Assembly: GCF_003226345.1 (NCBI RefSeq)
Contig: NZ_PDOF01000001.1
Location: forward strand, 1,240,001-1,304,000
Direction: 5' to 3'
Length of the DNA: 64,000 nt
Source of the DNA: Alteribacter lacisalsi
Lineage (GTDB): Bacteria > Bacillota > Bacilli > Bacillales > Salisediminibacteriaceae
Position 1 is the stretch's first letter. Each line of letters starts with the position of its first letter. The position numbers were made by a program, and so were the translations under genes. The notes under the pieces are model-generated. The model was not told the DNA's origin. It searched no databases and worked only from the letters and a program-made list of their open reading frames with translations. Below are positions 1-8,924 of the stretch, piece after piece.

Positions 1-71
1 GCTGAGGTGTTGCCCGCGGAAAGCATCAACCTGCAGCGTTTTATAACAACAATGTTTCCGAAAACCACTTT
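1..71 (-). repeat. Edge of dispersed MITE-like repeat (truncated by window start)
   Basis: Bases 12-40 read almost exactly as the reverse complement of 44087-44115 in the intact copy (GCCCGCGGAAAGC ... CCTGCAGCG). The following CAACAATGTTTCCGAAAACC resembles the terminal inverted repeat of that copy. The element is therefore in the opposite orientation and its other half lies before the window. Identity was judged by eye. Confidence 0.6.
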
Positions 72-74
72 AAT

Positions 75-115
75 AAAGGGCTTCATTATCTTATTTCGAT
101 AATGGAGCCCTTTTT
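75..115 (+). terminator. Rho-independent terminator of a gene upstream of the window
   Basis: AAAGGGCTTCATTATC (75-90) pairs with GATAATGGAGCCCTTT (98-113) with one G-U pair and a 7-base loop, followed by T residues. It should end a plus-strand transcript that enters from the left. Confidence 0.8.
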
Positions 116-339
116 GCCGTGTTGTCTCAGAGCATCTAAAACGTGCGAAAGGTCGTTTTCACTCGGTCTTATTCCAGCCTCACTCGACTGACTCAGAGGA
201 TCATCGTCCATCGTGTTAGTACGACCAATGTATGATACGCTCTAAACAGAAAAGCAGACAGTTTTCATTCTTGACGAACGCCCTCCTGAAATGAATGAAT
301 CCTCTATGGGGATTGGCCAGGATTAAATCGGGGGATAGA

Positions 340-2052
340 ATGAAAATGCAGAAATTGGGGGCTTTGAGCATGACAGTCAGACTTAATCTTCTTCTGGGAT
401 TGTGTATAGGGCTCACCTGGACTTTTCTCACAGCCCCGTCAATTATTGAACTTGCTCTGGTTCTGGCTTTTTTTATCCTCGTACCTGTACTTCTGTCTCT
501 TGTGGCTACATCAAACCCGAAGTCAGTGTACCGAATCAACATATTGACAGCAGCCCGCTGGTCATTTCCATTTGCTGCGGCAGGGATGCTCTCTCTCTCA
601 ATGGAGACCGGCTGGCTGGCTGCTTCTGCTGCCGCTGTGTGGCTCCTGTTTACTATGGCGGCAGCAGGAAACGGTATCTTCCGTTTGCTGAATAGGGGAA
701 TCGGCCAGCCTGAGGAAGCAGTCATTGATGCCGGCCTTGCCTTTCTGGCTGTGGGAGGGGTCTGGCTGGTTCTTGCAAGATCAGGAGCAGCAGAATTAAT
801 GCCATACTCTTCCCTCACGATTGATCTGACGGCCATTCACTACCACTATTCTGCCTTTGTGCTGCCGATATTCACCGGAATGTTCGGCCGGTGGCTGTTT
901 GGTTACAATACCCAGGCATGCGAAGTATTAAGAAGACGCCGTGCTTTTACAATTCTGGCAGCCGGTCTCGCAGGAGGTTCACCCCTGGTAGCACTTGGGA
1001 TCCTGCATGGACCTCCTTTCGATTTGATTACATCTGGTGTTTATATTGTTTTTATTTACTGGTTATGTCTTTGGGTTCTTGCATCAGTGCTCAGAATTGG
1101 GTATGCGGCAGGACCTTTAGCAGGGATTGCCTCCCTGATCCTGATGACGACTATGGGAGTTTCCACTCTTTACAGCCTTGGGATGTATTTTGAAACTGCA
1201 GTCGTTACAATGGACGGGATGCTGCGCTGGCACGGCGCACTGAATGCATTCGGATTTTCTGTTCTTGGAACATTGGCATGGCTCATTGCACGTCCTAAGC
1301 CGAGATATGATGAGAAGGCCTTTCCTGTAAGCAGGGTGAGAACCAGAGGATCCACAGGAGACGGCAATGTCAGAAAAAGAGGCAGGGAAGAGCATTCAGA
1401 ACAGGGAACAGGCCTAATTGCGGACTGGAATCTATTAAAAGGCGATGACTTTGATTCAGAGAAAATAAACACCGTTATCAGGGATTTTTACGTTCATACA
1501 GAATATTATGATCTTACAGCGGAAATATCATGGAAAATAGAGTTAATTGGACGGGCAGCCCGCTTTTTCACAAAAGGAGCAGGGCAAATTCATCTTCCTC
1601 TCTCAGGTCTGGAGGTTTTGGAAGGGAGCATCCTCAATGTTCCCGACCAGGAGGATAGGTGCAGAGATTTGAGGGCATGGATCCGGTCTGACAGCAGTAC
1701 GGGAGAACCGGTCTTTAACGCATTTTATTCGACACACAGAACGAGAGAAACCGGCTACTTCAACATTGGACTTCCACTTCATCGCGGTATCATTACCAGG
1801 ATCCTGAGGCCTGAAAATAAACCGGGAGGGGGCCTTGGTCTCACAAGCAGAAAAAAACCGGAGATGAGCGGAGATGAAGGGATCTATCTGACGGTAGGGC
1901 GTATGACCATAAAGCTTCCTCTTGAAGAAACATTCGAACTCACACATATAGGCGGTAACCTTAACGCGGTGCATGAAATTGCGCTTTTCGGCTGGTCCAT
2001 TCTGAGGATCACATGTGAAATTACAAAGGAGGAGGCAGATGAAGAACTTTGA
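340..2052 (+). CDS. YndJ-like integral membrane protein
   Basis: This 570-residue protein has an N-terminal half of about nine hydrophobic helices (roughly residues 10-320) and a soluble C-terminal half of about 250 residues. The membrane part, including the HYHYSAFVLPIF segment, resembles the Bacillus YndJ family, whose function is not known. Two histidines in HYHYS could bind a metal or ligand (inference). The start is uncertain: ATG 340 follows GGGGGAT, ATG 370 follows GGGGGC at better spacing, and ATG 295 has no ribosome site. The gene overlaps the next one by 14 bases, so the two are probably co-translated. Confidence 0.65.
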   Translation: MKMQKLGALSMTVRLNLLLGLCIGLTWTFLTAPSIIELALVLAFFILVPVLLSLVATSNPKSVYRINILTAARWSFPFAAAGMLSLSMETGWLAASAAAVWLLFTMAAAGNGIFRLLNRGIGQPEEAVIDAGLAFLAVGGVWLVLARSGAAELMPYSSLTIDLTAIHYHYSAFVLPIFTGMFGRWLFGYNTQACEVLRRRRAFTILAAGLAGGSPLVALGILHGPPFDLITSGVYIVFIYWLCLWVLASVLRIGYAAGPLAGIASLILMTTMGVSTLYSLGMYFETAVVTMDGMLRWHGALNAFGFSVLGTLAWLIARPKPRYDEKAFPVSRVRTRGSTGDGNVRKRGREEHSEQGTGLIADWNLLKGDDFDSEKINTVIRDFYVHTEYYDLTAEISWKIELIGRAARFFTKGAGQIHLPLSGLEVLEGSILNVPDQEDRCRDLRAWIRSDSSTGEPVFNAFYSTHRTRETGYFNIGLPLHRGIITRILRPENKPGGGLGLTSRKKPEMSGDEGIYLTVGRMTIKLPLEETFELTHIGGNLNAVHEIALFGWSILRITCEITKEEADEEL

Positions 2053-2563
2053 CAGTTCGTTCAGTGAGCGTCAACTTGCAGTCTTTCGGAGGTGCATTGG
2101 AAAAACACTCATATCTATTGATACGGACCAGATGACTTTTTTTCACAATAGAAGCTTCGGTGAAGATTTTAATTTCTACTCTCCGGTCATCCTCCATTTC
2201 GGGGGGGATGACTACCTTCTGCTTGAAGGAGGAGAAGACCGGAAAGGTGATCGAGTGCTTTCTGTCAATAAACAAAACACACCTTCTCCTCTGAATTTCG
2301 CCTTTAACGAGTACGGCAATCACGAAAAAGAGGATGTGAGCGGAATTATGGTTCTGAAAACAATTAAGAACGTCACCCTGTACGCGTTCGGTGACGCACC
2401 GTCAGAAGGGACAGAAGAACTGGATACTGCCGTTGTTTTTGACCTTGAAGATAACAGTTGTCTCTGTTTTGTACCAGCAGCTTACGGGACGGGTCTTTGT
2501 GTTAATGACGTCCTGATTGCTCAGAAACTCGAGCACTCCTACGCGCGCTGGTCCGCGAAGTAA
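2039..2563 (+). CDS. Hypothetical protein translationally coupled to YndJ-like gene
   Basis: I do not recognise this 174-residue soluble protein. It has no signal peptide or membrane segment and is rich in acidic residues, with a central stretch (HFGGDDYLLLEGG) that suggests a small beta-rich fold. The start is well defined: ATG 2039 lies just after AAAGGAGGAGG, and both sit inside the last codons of the upstream YndJ-like gene. Such overlap usually means the two proteins are made together and may act together at the membrane (inference). Confidence 0.7.
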   Translation: MKNFDSSFSERQLAVFRRCIGKTLISIDTDQMTFFHNRSFGEDFNFYSPVILHFGGDDYLLLEGGEDRKGDRVLSVNKQNTPSPLNFAFNEYGNHEKEDVSGIMVLKTIKNVTLYAFGDAPSEGTEELDTAVVFDLEDNSCLCFVPAAYGTGLCVNDVLIAQKLEHSYARWSAK

Positions 2564-2604
2564 GGCTTTTCTTAAGGAGAGGTAGCAAGAGTGCCCCCAG
2601 GTTC

Positions 2605-2633
2605 TTTTCATGCAAACGTATATTCGCTATACT
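2605..2633 (+). promoter_or_regulatory. Candidate SigA promoter of mrfA
   Basis: TTTTCA (2605-2610) and TATACT (2628-2633) are separated by 17 bases, 44 bases before the mrfA start. The -35 box is weak, so this is a tentative call. Confidence 0.35.
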
Positions 2634-2676
2634 TAAAAGTACTAATCTTACCAGCCGGAGAGAAGGGAGAACGTGC

Positions 2677-4959
2677 ATGTTTGGAAAAAAGGATCTGTCT
2701 GCTCTTTTGCAGGAACTCAAAAAAGATAAAAATGTCACGCACTGGCATGAAATAGACGAAAAAAGCGCCAGGACTGTACCGTTTCCTTCTTCAGTCGATG
2801 AAAGATTGAAAGAGGGGATCAGAAGAAAAGGAATAAAGGAATTATATACGCATCAGGCAAGCGCATTCGAAGCCGTAAACAGAGGTGAAAACGTGGTTGC
2901 CGTTACACCCACTGCATCAGGGAAAACGCTCTGCTACAATCTCCCTGTGCTTCAGAAGCAGCTTGACAACCCGGACAGCCGGGCTCTTTATCTGTTTCCG
3001 ACCAAAGCTCTTGCGCAGGATCAGAAAAGTGAAATGAACGAACTGATTGATGATATCGATGTAAACGTGAACAGCTACACCTATGACGGCGACACACCGG
3101 CGAATATTCGTCAGGTTGTCAGGAAAGCCGGGCATATCGTGATTACAAACCCGGACATGCTCCATGCCGCAATACTCCCCCATCACACAAAATGGATCAG
3201 TCTGTTTGAAAATCTTGAAACCGTCGTAATTGATGAGCTTCATACATACAGGGGCGTTTTTGGCTCCCACGTGGCGAATGTGATCCGCCGCTTGAAGCGG
3301 ATCTGTAAATATTACGGAAGCAGCCCCGCATTCATCTGTACGTCTGCGACAATCGCGAACCCGAAAGAGTTGAGCAGCGGTCTTACAGGTGAGGACGTAA
3401 CATTGATTGATAATAACGGGGCTCCCCGGGGAAAGAAGCATTTTATTTTTTATAATCCGCCTATTGTAAACAAGCAGTTGAATATCAGAGCCGGGGCTAC
3501 GAAAATCGTAAATGAGCTGGCCGCCGATTTCCTGAAGCAGAATATCCAGACAATCGTATTTGCCAGAAGCCGGGTCCGGGTGGAAATTATCTTAAGTCAT
3601 CTGCAGGAACTCACCAAATACAGTCTCGACAAAAACAAAATACGCGGGTATAGAGGCGGCTACCTCCCGAATCAGCGCCGGGAAATAGAGCGAAGTCTCA
3701 GAAGAGGGGACACGCTCGGGGTAGTGAGTACCAATGCCCTCGAACTTGGAGTGGATATCGGTCAGCTTCAAGTGTGTATTATGACCGGTTACCCTGGCTC
3801 TGTTGCCTCAAGCTGGCAGCAGGCGGGAAGAGCGGGAAGGCGTCAGGATGAATCGGTCGTACTGATGGTTGCCAACTCCACGCCGATTGATCAGTATATC
3901 TTTTCAAATCCGTCATTCTTTTTTGAGGGGTCTCCGGAAACAGCAAGAATTAACAAAAACAACCTGGTTATTCTTGTGGATCATCTGAAATGTGCGGCGT
4001 ATGAGCTGCCGTTCGAAAAAGGTGAAATGTTTGATGGAGTGGATGTGGAGGAGATTCTCGAATTTCTCGTCGACGAGCGGGTGCTGCACGCCCAGCGCAG
4101 CAAGTTTTACTGGATGAATGACGCGTTTCCTGCACACAACATCAGCCTCAGGTCCGCCGCTCAGGAGAACGTGGTCATTATTGACCAGAGTGATGTGGCC
4201 AATCACAGGGTAATCGGTGAAATGGACACGTTCAGTGCCCTCACGCTTCTACATGACGAGGCGATTTATCTGCATGAAGGCACGCAGTTTCAGGTCGAAT
4301 ACCTGGATTGGGAAGAGAAAAAAGCATTTGTCAGAGAAGTGGATGTGGAGTACTTTACGGATGCGAATCTGGCTGTGAATCTGAAAGTCCTGGAGTCTGA
4401 TCTCCAGAAGGACACCGCTCACGGAACTGCAGAATTTGGCGATGTGATGGTTACGGCTATGGCAACCATATTTAAAAAAATTAAGCTTGAGACTTTTGAA
4501 AATATTGGATCGGGTCCCATCCACCTGCCTGAACAGGAACTTCATAGCCAGGCGGTCTGGCTGTCATTTCCACCGGATCTGGTGAATAGGTGGGGAGAAA
4601 AAACTCTCGAAGAAGCGCTTGCAGGACTTGCCCACGTCTGGCAGCATGTTTCCTGTGTGAGCGTGATGTGCGATAAAAATGACCTCCATGCGGTCCCCCA
4701 GATCAAAGCTGTCCACTCGGAACAGCCGGCCGTATTCCTGTATGACCGTTACCCTGGCGGGGTGGGGCTGTCAGAGCAGGTATACAAAAATCTTGACAGT
4801 ACACTTGCGGCTGCCGAATCATTCGTCCGTTCATGCCCGTGTGAAAAGGGATGTCCGACCTGTACCGGCTCCGCAGCAGTAGAGTTTGATGATGATAGTC
4901 CTGCTTCGAAGTCTCTCGTCCTTAAACTTCTTGGCAGTAAAAGAATGGAAATAAAGTAA
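2677..4959 (+). CDS. mrfA: DEAD/DEAH-box DNA helicase MrfA (YprA)
   Basis: The 760-residue protein is a superfamily 2 helicase of the MrfA type, which in B. subtilis acts with the nuclease MrfB in repair of mitomycin C damage. Visible motifs are the ATP-binding PTASGKT (residues about 80-86), a DELH box in VIDELHTYRG, the SAT motif in CTSATIANP, motif VI in QQAGRAGRR, and a C-terminal DUF1998 region with the four-cysteine cluster CPCEKGCPTC. Length is close to the 749 residues of B. subtilis. The mrfB partner, adjacent in B. subtilis, is here almost 4 kb away beyond a germinant receptor operon. Confidence 0.93.
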   Translation: MFGKKDLSALLQELKKDKNVTHWHEIDEKSARTVPFPSSVDERLKEGIRRKGIKELYTHQASAFEAVNRGENVVAVTPTASGKTLCYNLPVLQKQLDNPDSRALYLFPTKALAQDQKSEMNELIDDIDVNVNSYTYDGDTPANIRQVVRKAGHIVITNPDMLHAAILPHHTKWISLFENLETVVIDELHTYRGVFGSHVANVIRRLKRICKYYGSSPAFICTSATIANPKELSSGLTGEDVTLIDNNGAPRGKKHFIFYNPPIVNKQLNIRAGATKIVNELAADFLKQNIQTIVFARSRVRVEIILSHLQELTKYSLDKNKIRGYRGGYLPNQRREIERSLRRGDTLGVVSTNALELGVDIGQLQVCIMTGYPGSVASSWQQAGRAGRRQDESVVLMVANSTPIDQYIFSNPSFFFEGSPETARINKNNLVILVDHLKCAAYELPFEKGEMFDGVDVEEILEFLVDERVLHAQRSKFYWMNDAFPAHNISLRSAAQENVVIIDQSDVANHRVIGEMDTFSALTLLHDEAIYLHEGTQFQVEYLDWEEKKAFVREVDVEYFTDANLAVNLKVLESDLQKDTAHGTAEFGDVMVTAMATIFKKIKLETFENIGSGPIHLPEQELHSQAVWLSFPPDLVNRWGEKTLEEALAGLAHVWQHVSCVSVMCDKNDLHAVPQIKAVHSEQPAVFLYDRYPGGVGLSEQVYKNLDSTLAAAESFVRSCPCEKGCPTCTGSAAVEFDDDSPASKSLVLKLLGSKRMEIK

Positions 4960-4997
4960 AACGAATATACTTTCAGTCCCGTAAACCTATGAGAACA

Positions 4998-5031
4998 GCC
5001 CTTAAACTGTCACTTTAAGGGCCGTTTCTTT
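4998..5031 (+). terminator. Terminator after mrfA
   Basis: GCCCTTAAA (4998-5006) pairs with TTTAAGGGC (5014-5022), followed by a T-rich stretch. It ends the mrfA transcript before the convergent ger operon. Confidence 0.75.
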
Positions 5032-5124
5032 ATGTTGAATATTTATGCCTGCCGATGTGGCGAGGTATTAATCTCTGCCCAGGGAAGAGGACACGGCTTC
5101 AGTATCTATATCCTCCCTGCAGGC

Positions 5125-6219
5125 CTATTCTTCAATCCCTGTCTCCTTAATTGTAATGTCAACATCAATGTCCACCGAAACTTCAGGGAACATCTCATCC
5201 CATACTTCATCGGAAAAACCGGCATAATGACGGCGGACGTGATCACCGATCCCGGCTGGATCCACGTTTAGTTCCTGAAAATAGTCGATCAGCCTGTTCA
5301 GATCCTTCTTCAGCTGTTTTTGGGTGGCTTTGTGAATTTCCTTAACTTTCTCCTGACCCAGGGTGTGGCCGGAGTATTCACTTATTTTTCCCGCAAGCTC
5401 CACTTTCCCTCTGATCTCAGGGTTGGTGGAAGAGGGTTTTTTAACATCAAATGTGGTTCTGGATTCGATATTTCTAAGCATAGCGTATTCGTTATCCTCA
5501 GCATTGAGAACAACTTCATATGATCCGTCACCGAAACGTTCCAGAAGAATCTTAAGCAAAAAGCAGTCTTTCAGCTCCAGTTTCCCGGCCAGCCGATCTT
5601 CTTTTAACAGAGCCAGGCCGGTGATTTTCATTACGTTTCCTTCCTGTCTGAGGATGGGGAGAAACGGGTCACGGCCCTGGCCGTAGAAGTTGGATAAGAA
5701 TACATGAAAGTTTGACTGGGGCATATTCTGCTGATCGATATTCTGTTCTATAAGATCGCTGATGTACATTGCGACATCCACTTCCAAAGGGTAGGTGGTT
5801 TCAAGAAGCTTTTTTGCTGAAATATCTTCTACGACAGCAAGCTGAATGCGCATGCCGATCCGCGGGTCACGTACAAACGTATCGACAATTCTCATCAGGC
5901 CCAGCTCTGTCAGCTTTTCGTCAAAAAGGACAGCGCTGACTTTTCCTGTATGAAGCGGTTTTGACGATTGGGCATCGAGAAACAGGCGGATATCCTTCGT
6001 TGTTCTCGAGATGGCACTGATCGCTTCGCTGCTGATCTCCTCGCCGGACCCGTACACAGGGAGGCTGATTGTGCCTTCAATGTGATTCTCATCGATATAG
6101 TCATATCCGATGGCGTGAATAATCTGCACCTCATCAAGAATATTCCGCTCTACACAGCCAGCCAGAAGCAGGCAGAGTACGAGGAGATTAACCAGCATGA
6201 TCTGAGCGCGTTTTCCCAT
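5125..6219 (-). CDS. Germinant receptor C subunit (GerC family lipoprotein)
   Basis: This 364-residue protein begins with a lipoprotein signal peptide ending in the lipobox LLAGC (Cys about residue 22), so it should be anchored on the outer face of the inner spore membrane. The rest matches the GerAC/GerC family, which with the A and B subunits forms the complex sensing nutrient germinants. Its start overlaps the end of the GerB-type gene by 32 bases and follows AAGGAGG at 10 bases, showing translational coupling. It is a paralogue of the C subunit at 39497-40594. Confidence 0.9.
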   Translation of the reverse strand: MGKRAQIMLVNLLVLCLLLAGCVERNILDEVQIIHAIGYDYIDENHIEGTISLPVYGSGEEISSEAISAISRTTKDIRLFLDAQSSKPLHTGKVSAVLFDEKLTELGLMRIVDTFVRDPRIGMRIQLAVVEDISAKKLLETTYPLEVDVAMYISDLIEQNIDQQNMPQSNFHVFLSNFYGQGRDPFLPILRQEGNVMKITGLALLKEDRLAGKLELKDCFLLKILLERFGDGSYEVVLNAEDNEYAMLRNIESRTTFDVKKPSSTNPEIRGKVELAGKISEYSGHTLGQEKVKEIHKATQKQLKKDLNRLIDYFQELNVDPAGIGDHVRRHYAGFSDEVWDEMFPEVSVDIDVDITIKETGIEE

Positions 6220-7306
6220 TGGATCTGAACCTCCTTATCACCATTGTCACGAGGAAGAGCGCGGGAAAGTAGCAGAAAATGATATAAAAGCCTGCCATGG
6301 ACACGTTGGAATTCAGATTGTCGATGGCTTCCCTTGTTTCATATGCGATTGAGAAGAGGAACACTGCGCCTGCCGTAAAAAAAAGCGTTTGTTTATGTCT
6401 GGTCCGCAGCATCTTTTTCATTCCCCGGCTTACAACCCAGATACTGATCATAATGTTAGGGAGAATGACAAGCAGCCAGAGTGATATGCCGATGTATTCA
6501 AATCGCTCAATAAACGGGAGTTCCAGTACTTTCCAGGAACTGAGCGTTGGATAGACAACACGCTCGAGATGTTTTCGGCTGTAAAAAAGAAACGTCACGA
6601 CAGCCACCATCAGATAAATCAGGATGGTAAGCCCATGTCCTGCCTGAGCCCATTTGTGACTTTTTCCGGCGCCGTTTATAAAAGGCAGATAAAAGGCAAG
6701 CGCTTCAAAGCCGATAAAGCTGAGCGTCATTGTCTTCATTGCGTTCAGCTGTTCTTTCAGTTCAAATTCCACCGGCAGCATCCGGTGATAGTTGGCAAAC
6801 TCCAGAGGGGAAATGGCCGTCAAGATGAGAACGAATGGAAGGACCACCCCGAGGAATGCCATTCCTGTTACGACACGGAAGCCGTGATAAATACCGTAGA
6901 CGATTACGAGAAGTATAAAAAGCGTAATCGGCCAGGTAATCATCGTGGGAAACATCCAGATCTGAATCACTTCCACATATGTTCTTAATACGGTAATTCC
7001 CATAAACAAAAAATATACGAGTAACCCGTAACTAAGCAGATCCCCTGCGATTTTTCCAAAGAAATTTCTGTGCAGATCAATTATATCTACAGGTTTCCCG
7101 CCTGCCATCAGCATCCGGTACATCATCCAGATGATGATATGGATGGCAGCACCTGTAAGCAGGACGGCGATCCAGGAATTGTAGCCGGCATCCATGGCAA
7201 TGTACCGCTGGAATCCAAATACTCCAACGCCGACCTGCATGGCGTGTACGAGAAAAAACACATAAAAGGGAGATACATGAGACATCGTTTTAATTGGCAC
7301 GCTCAT
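6188..7306 (-). CDS. Germinant receptor B subunit (GerAB/GerB family permease)
   Basis: The 372-residue protein has about ten hydrophobic helices and the spore germination permease signature near its N-terminus (VSPFYVFFLV, then a glycine-rich first helix GVGVFGF). GerB proteins are relatives of amino acid/polyamine transporters and are thought to bind the germinant in the inner spore membrane. It sits between the A and C genes of the operon. It closely resembles the B subunit at 38413-39513, so the two operons arose by duplication. The ligand cannot be read from the sequence. Confidence 0.92.
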   Translation of the reverse strand: MSVPIKTMSHVSPFYVFFLVHAMQVGVGVFGFQRYIAMDAGYNSWIAVLLTGAAIHIIIWMMYRMLMAGGKPVDIIDLHRNFFGKIAGDLLSYGLLVYFLFMGITVLRTYVEVIQIWMFPTMITWPITLFILLVIVYGIYHGFRVVTGMAFLGVVLPFVLILTAISPLEFANYHRMLPVEFELKEQLNAMKTMTLSFIGFEALAFYLPFINGAGKSHKWAQAGHGLTILIYLMVAVVTFLFYSRKHLERVVYPTLSSWKVLELPFIERFEYIGISLWLLVILPNIMISIWVVSRGMKKMLRTRHKQTLFFTAGAVFLFSIAYETREAIDNLNSNVSMAGFYIIFCYFPALFLVTMVIRRFRSNGKTRSDHAG

Positions 7307-7321
7307 ATCCTGTCCTCCTTT

Positions 7322-8806
7322 TTAGTGGATATGCTCATCGATATCCGCCGTACGCTTCCCTTTACTGCGTGAGAAGCGTTCTTTTTTCTTAGTCTGGGTA
7401 TGTTCAGGTCTGTCATACTGATACTTGAACGGCATCCTGAAGAAGGCATCCTTGAAATCTCTGAACCGAAACGGGTAAATCGGTTCAAGGTAGGGACGGC
7501 CGAGGGATTTAAGAGTAATCAGATGAACAAGGAAAAAGGTTCCGAGCAGGCTGATTCCGAGCAGCCCCCAGAGCTGGGCCATGAGAAGGAATGGGAACCG
7601 GATCAGTCTGATCGTATTACCTATTCTGTAAATAGGCGTTGTAAATGACGCCAGGGCGGCAAGAGCAACGATGATTAGCAGGACGTTACTTGTAAGCCCT
7701 GCTTCTACTGCAGCGGTTCCGATTACAATACCGCCTACTATACCGATTGTCTGACCGACTTTTGTCGGCAGGCGCGCCCCTGCCTCCCTGAGAAGCTCGA
7801 TGGTTAACTCCAGAAAGATGGCTTCAATGATAGGAGGAAAGGGAATAATACTTCTCGATAAAATCAGTGTCGCCAGGAGATCCTGGGGAATAAGTTCGGC
7901 ATGATAGGTGATAACGGCTACATACATCGGGGTGGAAAAAACCGAGAACAAGACGGCAAAAAGCCGAATTAGACGAAACCCGGAAGCCAGATGCCAAGGA
8001 ATATAGTAGTCTTCAAACGCAGAGAAAAACTCCACAAGTGTCGTAGGAGCTGTAATGGCACTGGGGGAGCCGTGGGACATGACAGCAATTTTTCCTTCGG
8101 TCAGCTGCGCCGCTACACGGTCGGGACGTTCTGTATCAATCAACTGGGGAAACGGCGAATTATTATTGTCCTCGATAAACTGATTGATATAGGAACTGTC
8201 ACTGATTTCATCATAATGTATCGCTGTGACACGCTGAATCATTGTCTGAACGTTTTCATCACTTGCAATATCGGAAAGATAGAGAACGGCCACATCCGTT
8301 TTGGAGATTGCTCCTACGGTTATTTTTTTGATCGTCAGGGTGGATACAGGCAGCCGGTTTCGTATCATATTGATGTTCATGTCGAGATTTTCCACAAAGG
8401 CTTCTTTTGGGCCGATTACGCTGTACTCCACTTCAGGGATCGACACTTCGCGATTCTCAATCGTCCGGACCGAAGCGAGAACACCGTAGGGCTCACCGGG
8501 CTGAAAACGAATTAACACCTTACCGCTGTTTAAGCCCTTTTCAAGATCCTCTGCATCCGCCACTTCAGCTATCTGCTTTAAGGGGATTATCCTTTTAAGG
8601 TCATCCAGTGAGAAGCACGTATTCTTTTGAAGCGGCTTTACGATCTGGTCATTGAAAGGTGCGGCATCACAAAGGGTGGAGTAATAATCAAGGTGATAAG
8701 TAAGGTTTCCGGGACCTTGAACGGTTTCACTCATAAAATCGTCCGATTCACGGGACAGCTTCAGAACGTCTTCAAATGACCGTGCAGGTGAACTGTTTTC
8801 ACTCAT
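7322..8806 (-). CDS. Germinant receptor A subunit (GerA family)
   Basis: This 494-residue protein is the first gene of the receptor operon. It has a hydrophilic N-terminal half of about 260 residues, then four to five membrane helices and a basic C-terminal tail. Family motifs seen are PFPQLIDTERPD and the strongly conserved REAGARLPTKVGQTIG. The ATG start at 8806 has AAGGAG ten bases upstream and a very good forespore SigG promoter before it. The A subunit at 36901-38388 shares long near-identical stretches. Confidence 0.93.
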   Translation of the reverse strand: MSENSSPARSFEDVLKLSRESDDFMSETVQGPGNLTYHLDYYSTLCDAAPFNDQIVKPLQKNTCFSLDDLKRIIPLKQIAEVADAEDLEKGLNSGKVLIRFQPGEPYGVLASVRTIENREVSIPEVEYSVIGPKEAFVENLDMNINMIRNRLPVSTLTIKKITVGAISKTDVAVLYLSDIASDENVQTMIQRVTAIHYDEISDSSYINQFIEDNNNSPFPQLIDTERPDRVAAQLTEGKIAVMSHGSPSAITAPTTLVEFFSAFEDYYIPWHLASGFRLIRLFAVLFSVFSTPMYVAVITYHAELIPQDLLATLILSRSIIPFPPIIEAIFLELTIELLREAGARLPTKVGQTIGIVGGIVIGTAAVEAGLTSNVLLIIVALAALASFTTPIYRIGNTIRLIRFPFLLMAQLWGLLGISLLGTFFLVHLITLKSLGRPYLEPIYPFRFRDFKDAFFRMPFKYQYDRPEHTQTKKKERFSRSKGKRTADIDEHIH

Positions 8807-8840
8807 AATGAAGTCGCTCCTTAAAATTTATTCTCGTGCT

Positions 8841-8871
8841 TAGTATGAAAGATCTGTGTGGTTTTCTATTC
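8841..8871 (-). promoter_or_regulatory. SigG (forespore) promoter of the first ger operon
   Basis: On the minus strand GAATAG (8871-8866) and CATACTA (8847-8841) are separated by 18 bases. This matches the published SigG pattern, and germinant receptor operons are SigG-dependent in B. subtilis. Transcription would start near 8833, before the ribosome site at 8817-8822. Confidence 0.7.
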
Positions 8872-8924
8872 ATTTCTTTTCATATACAATGTAATGAATG
8901 AAGGATAAGTAGGAGATGGTCGGT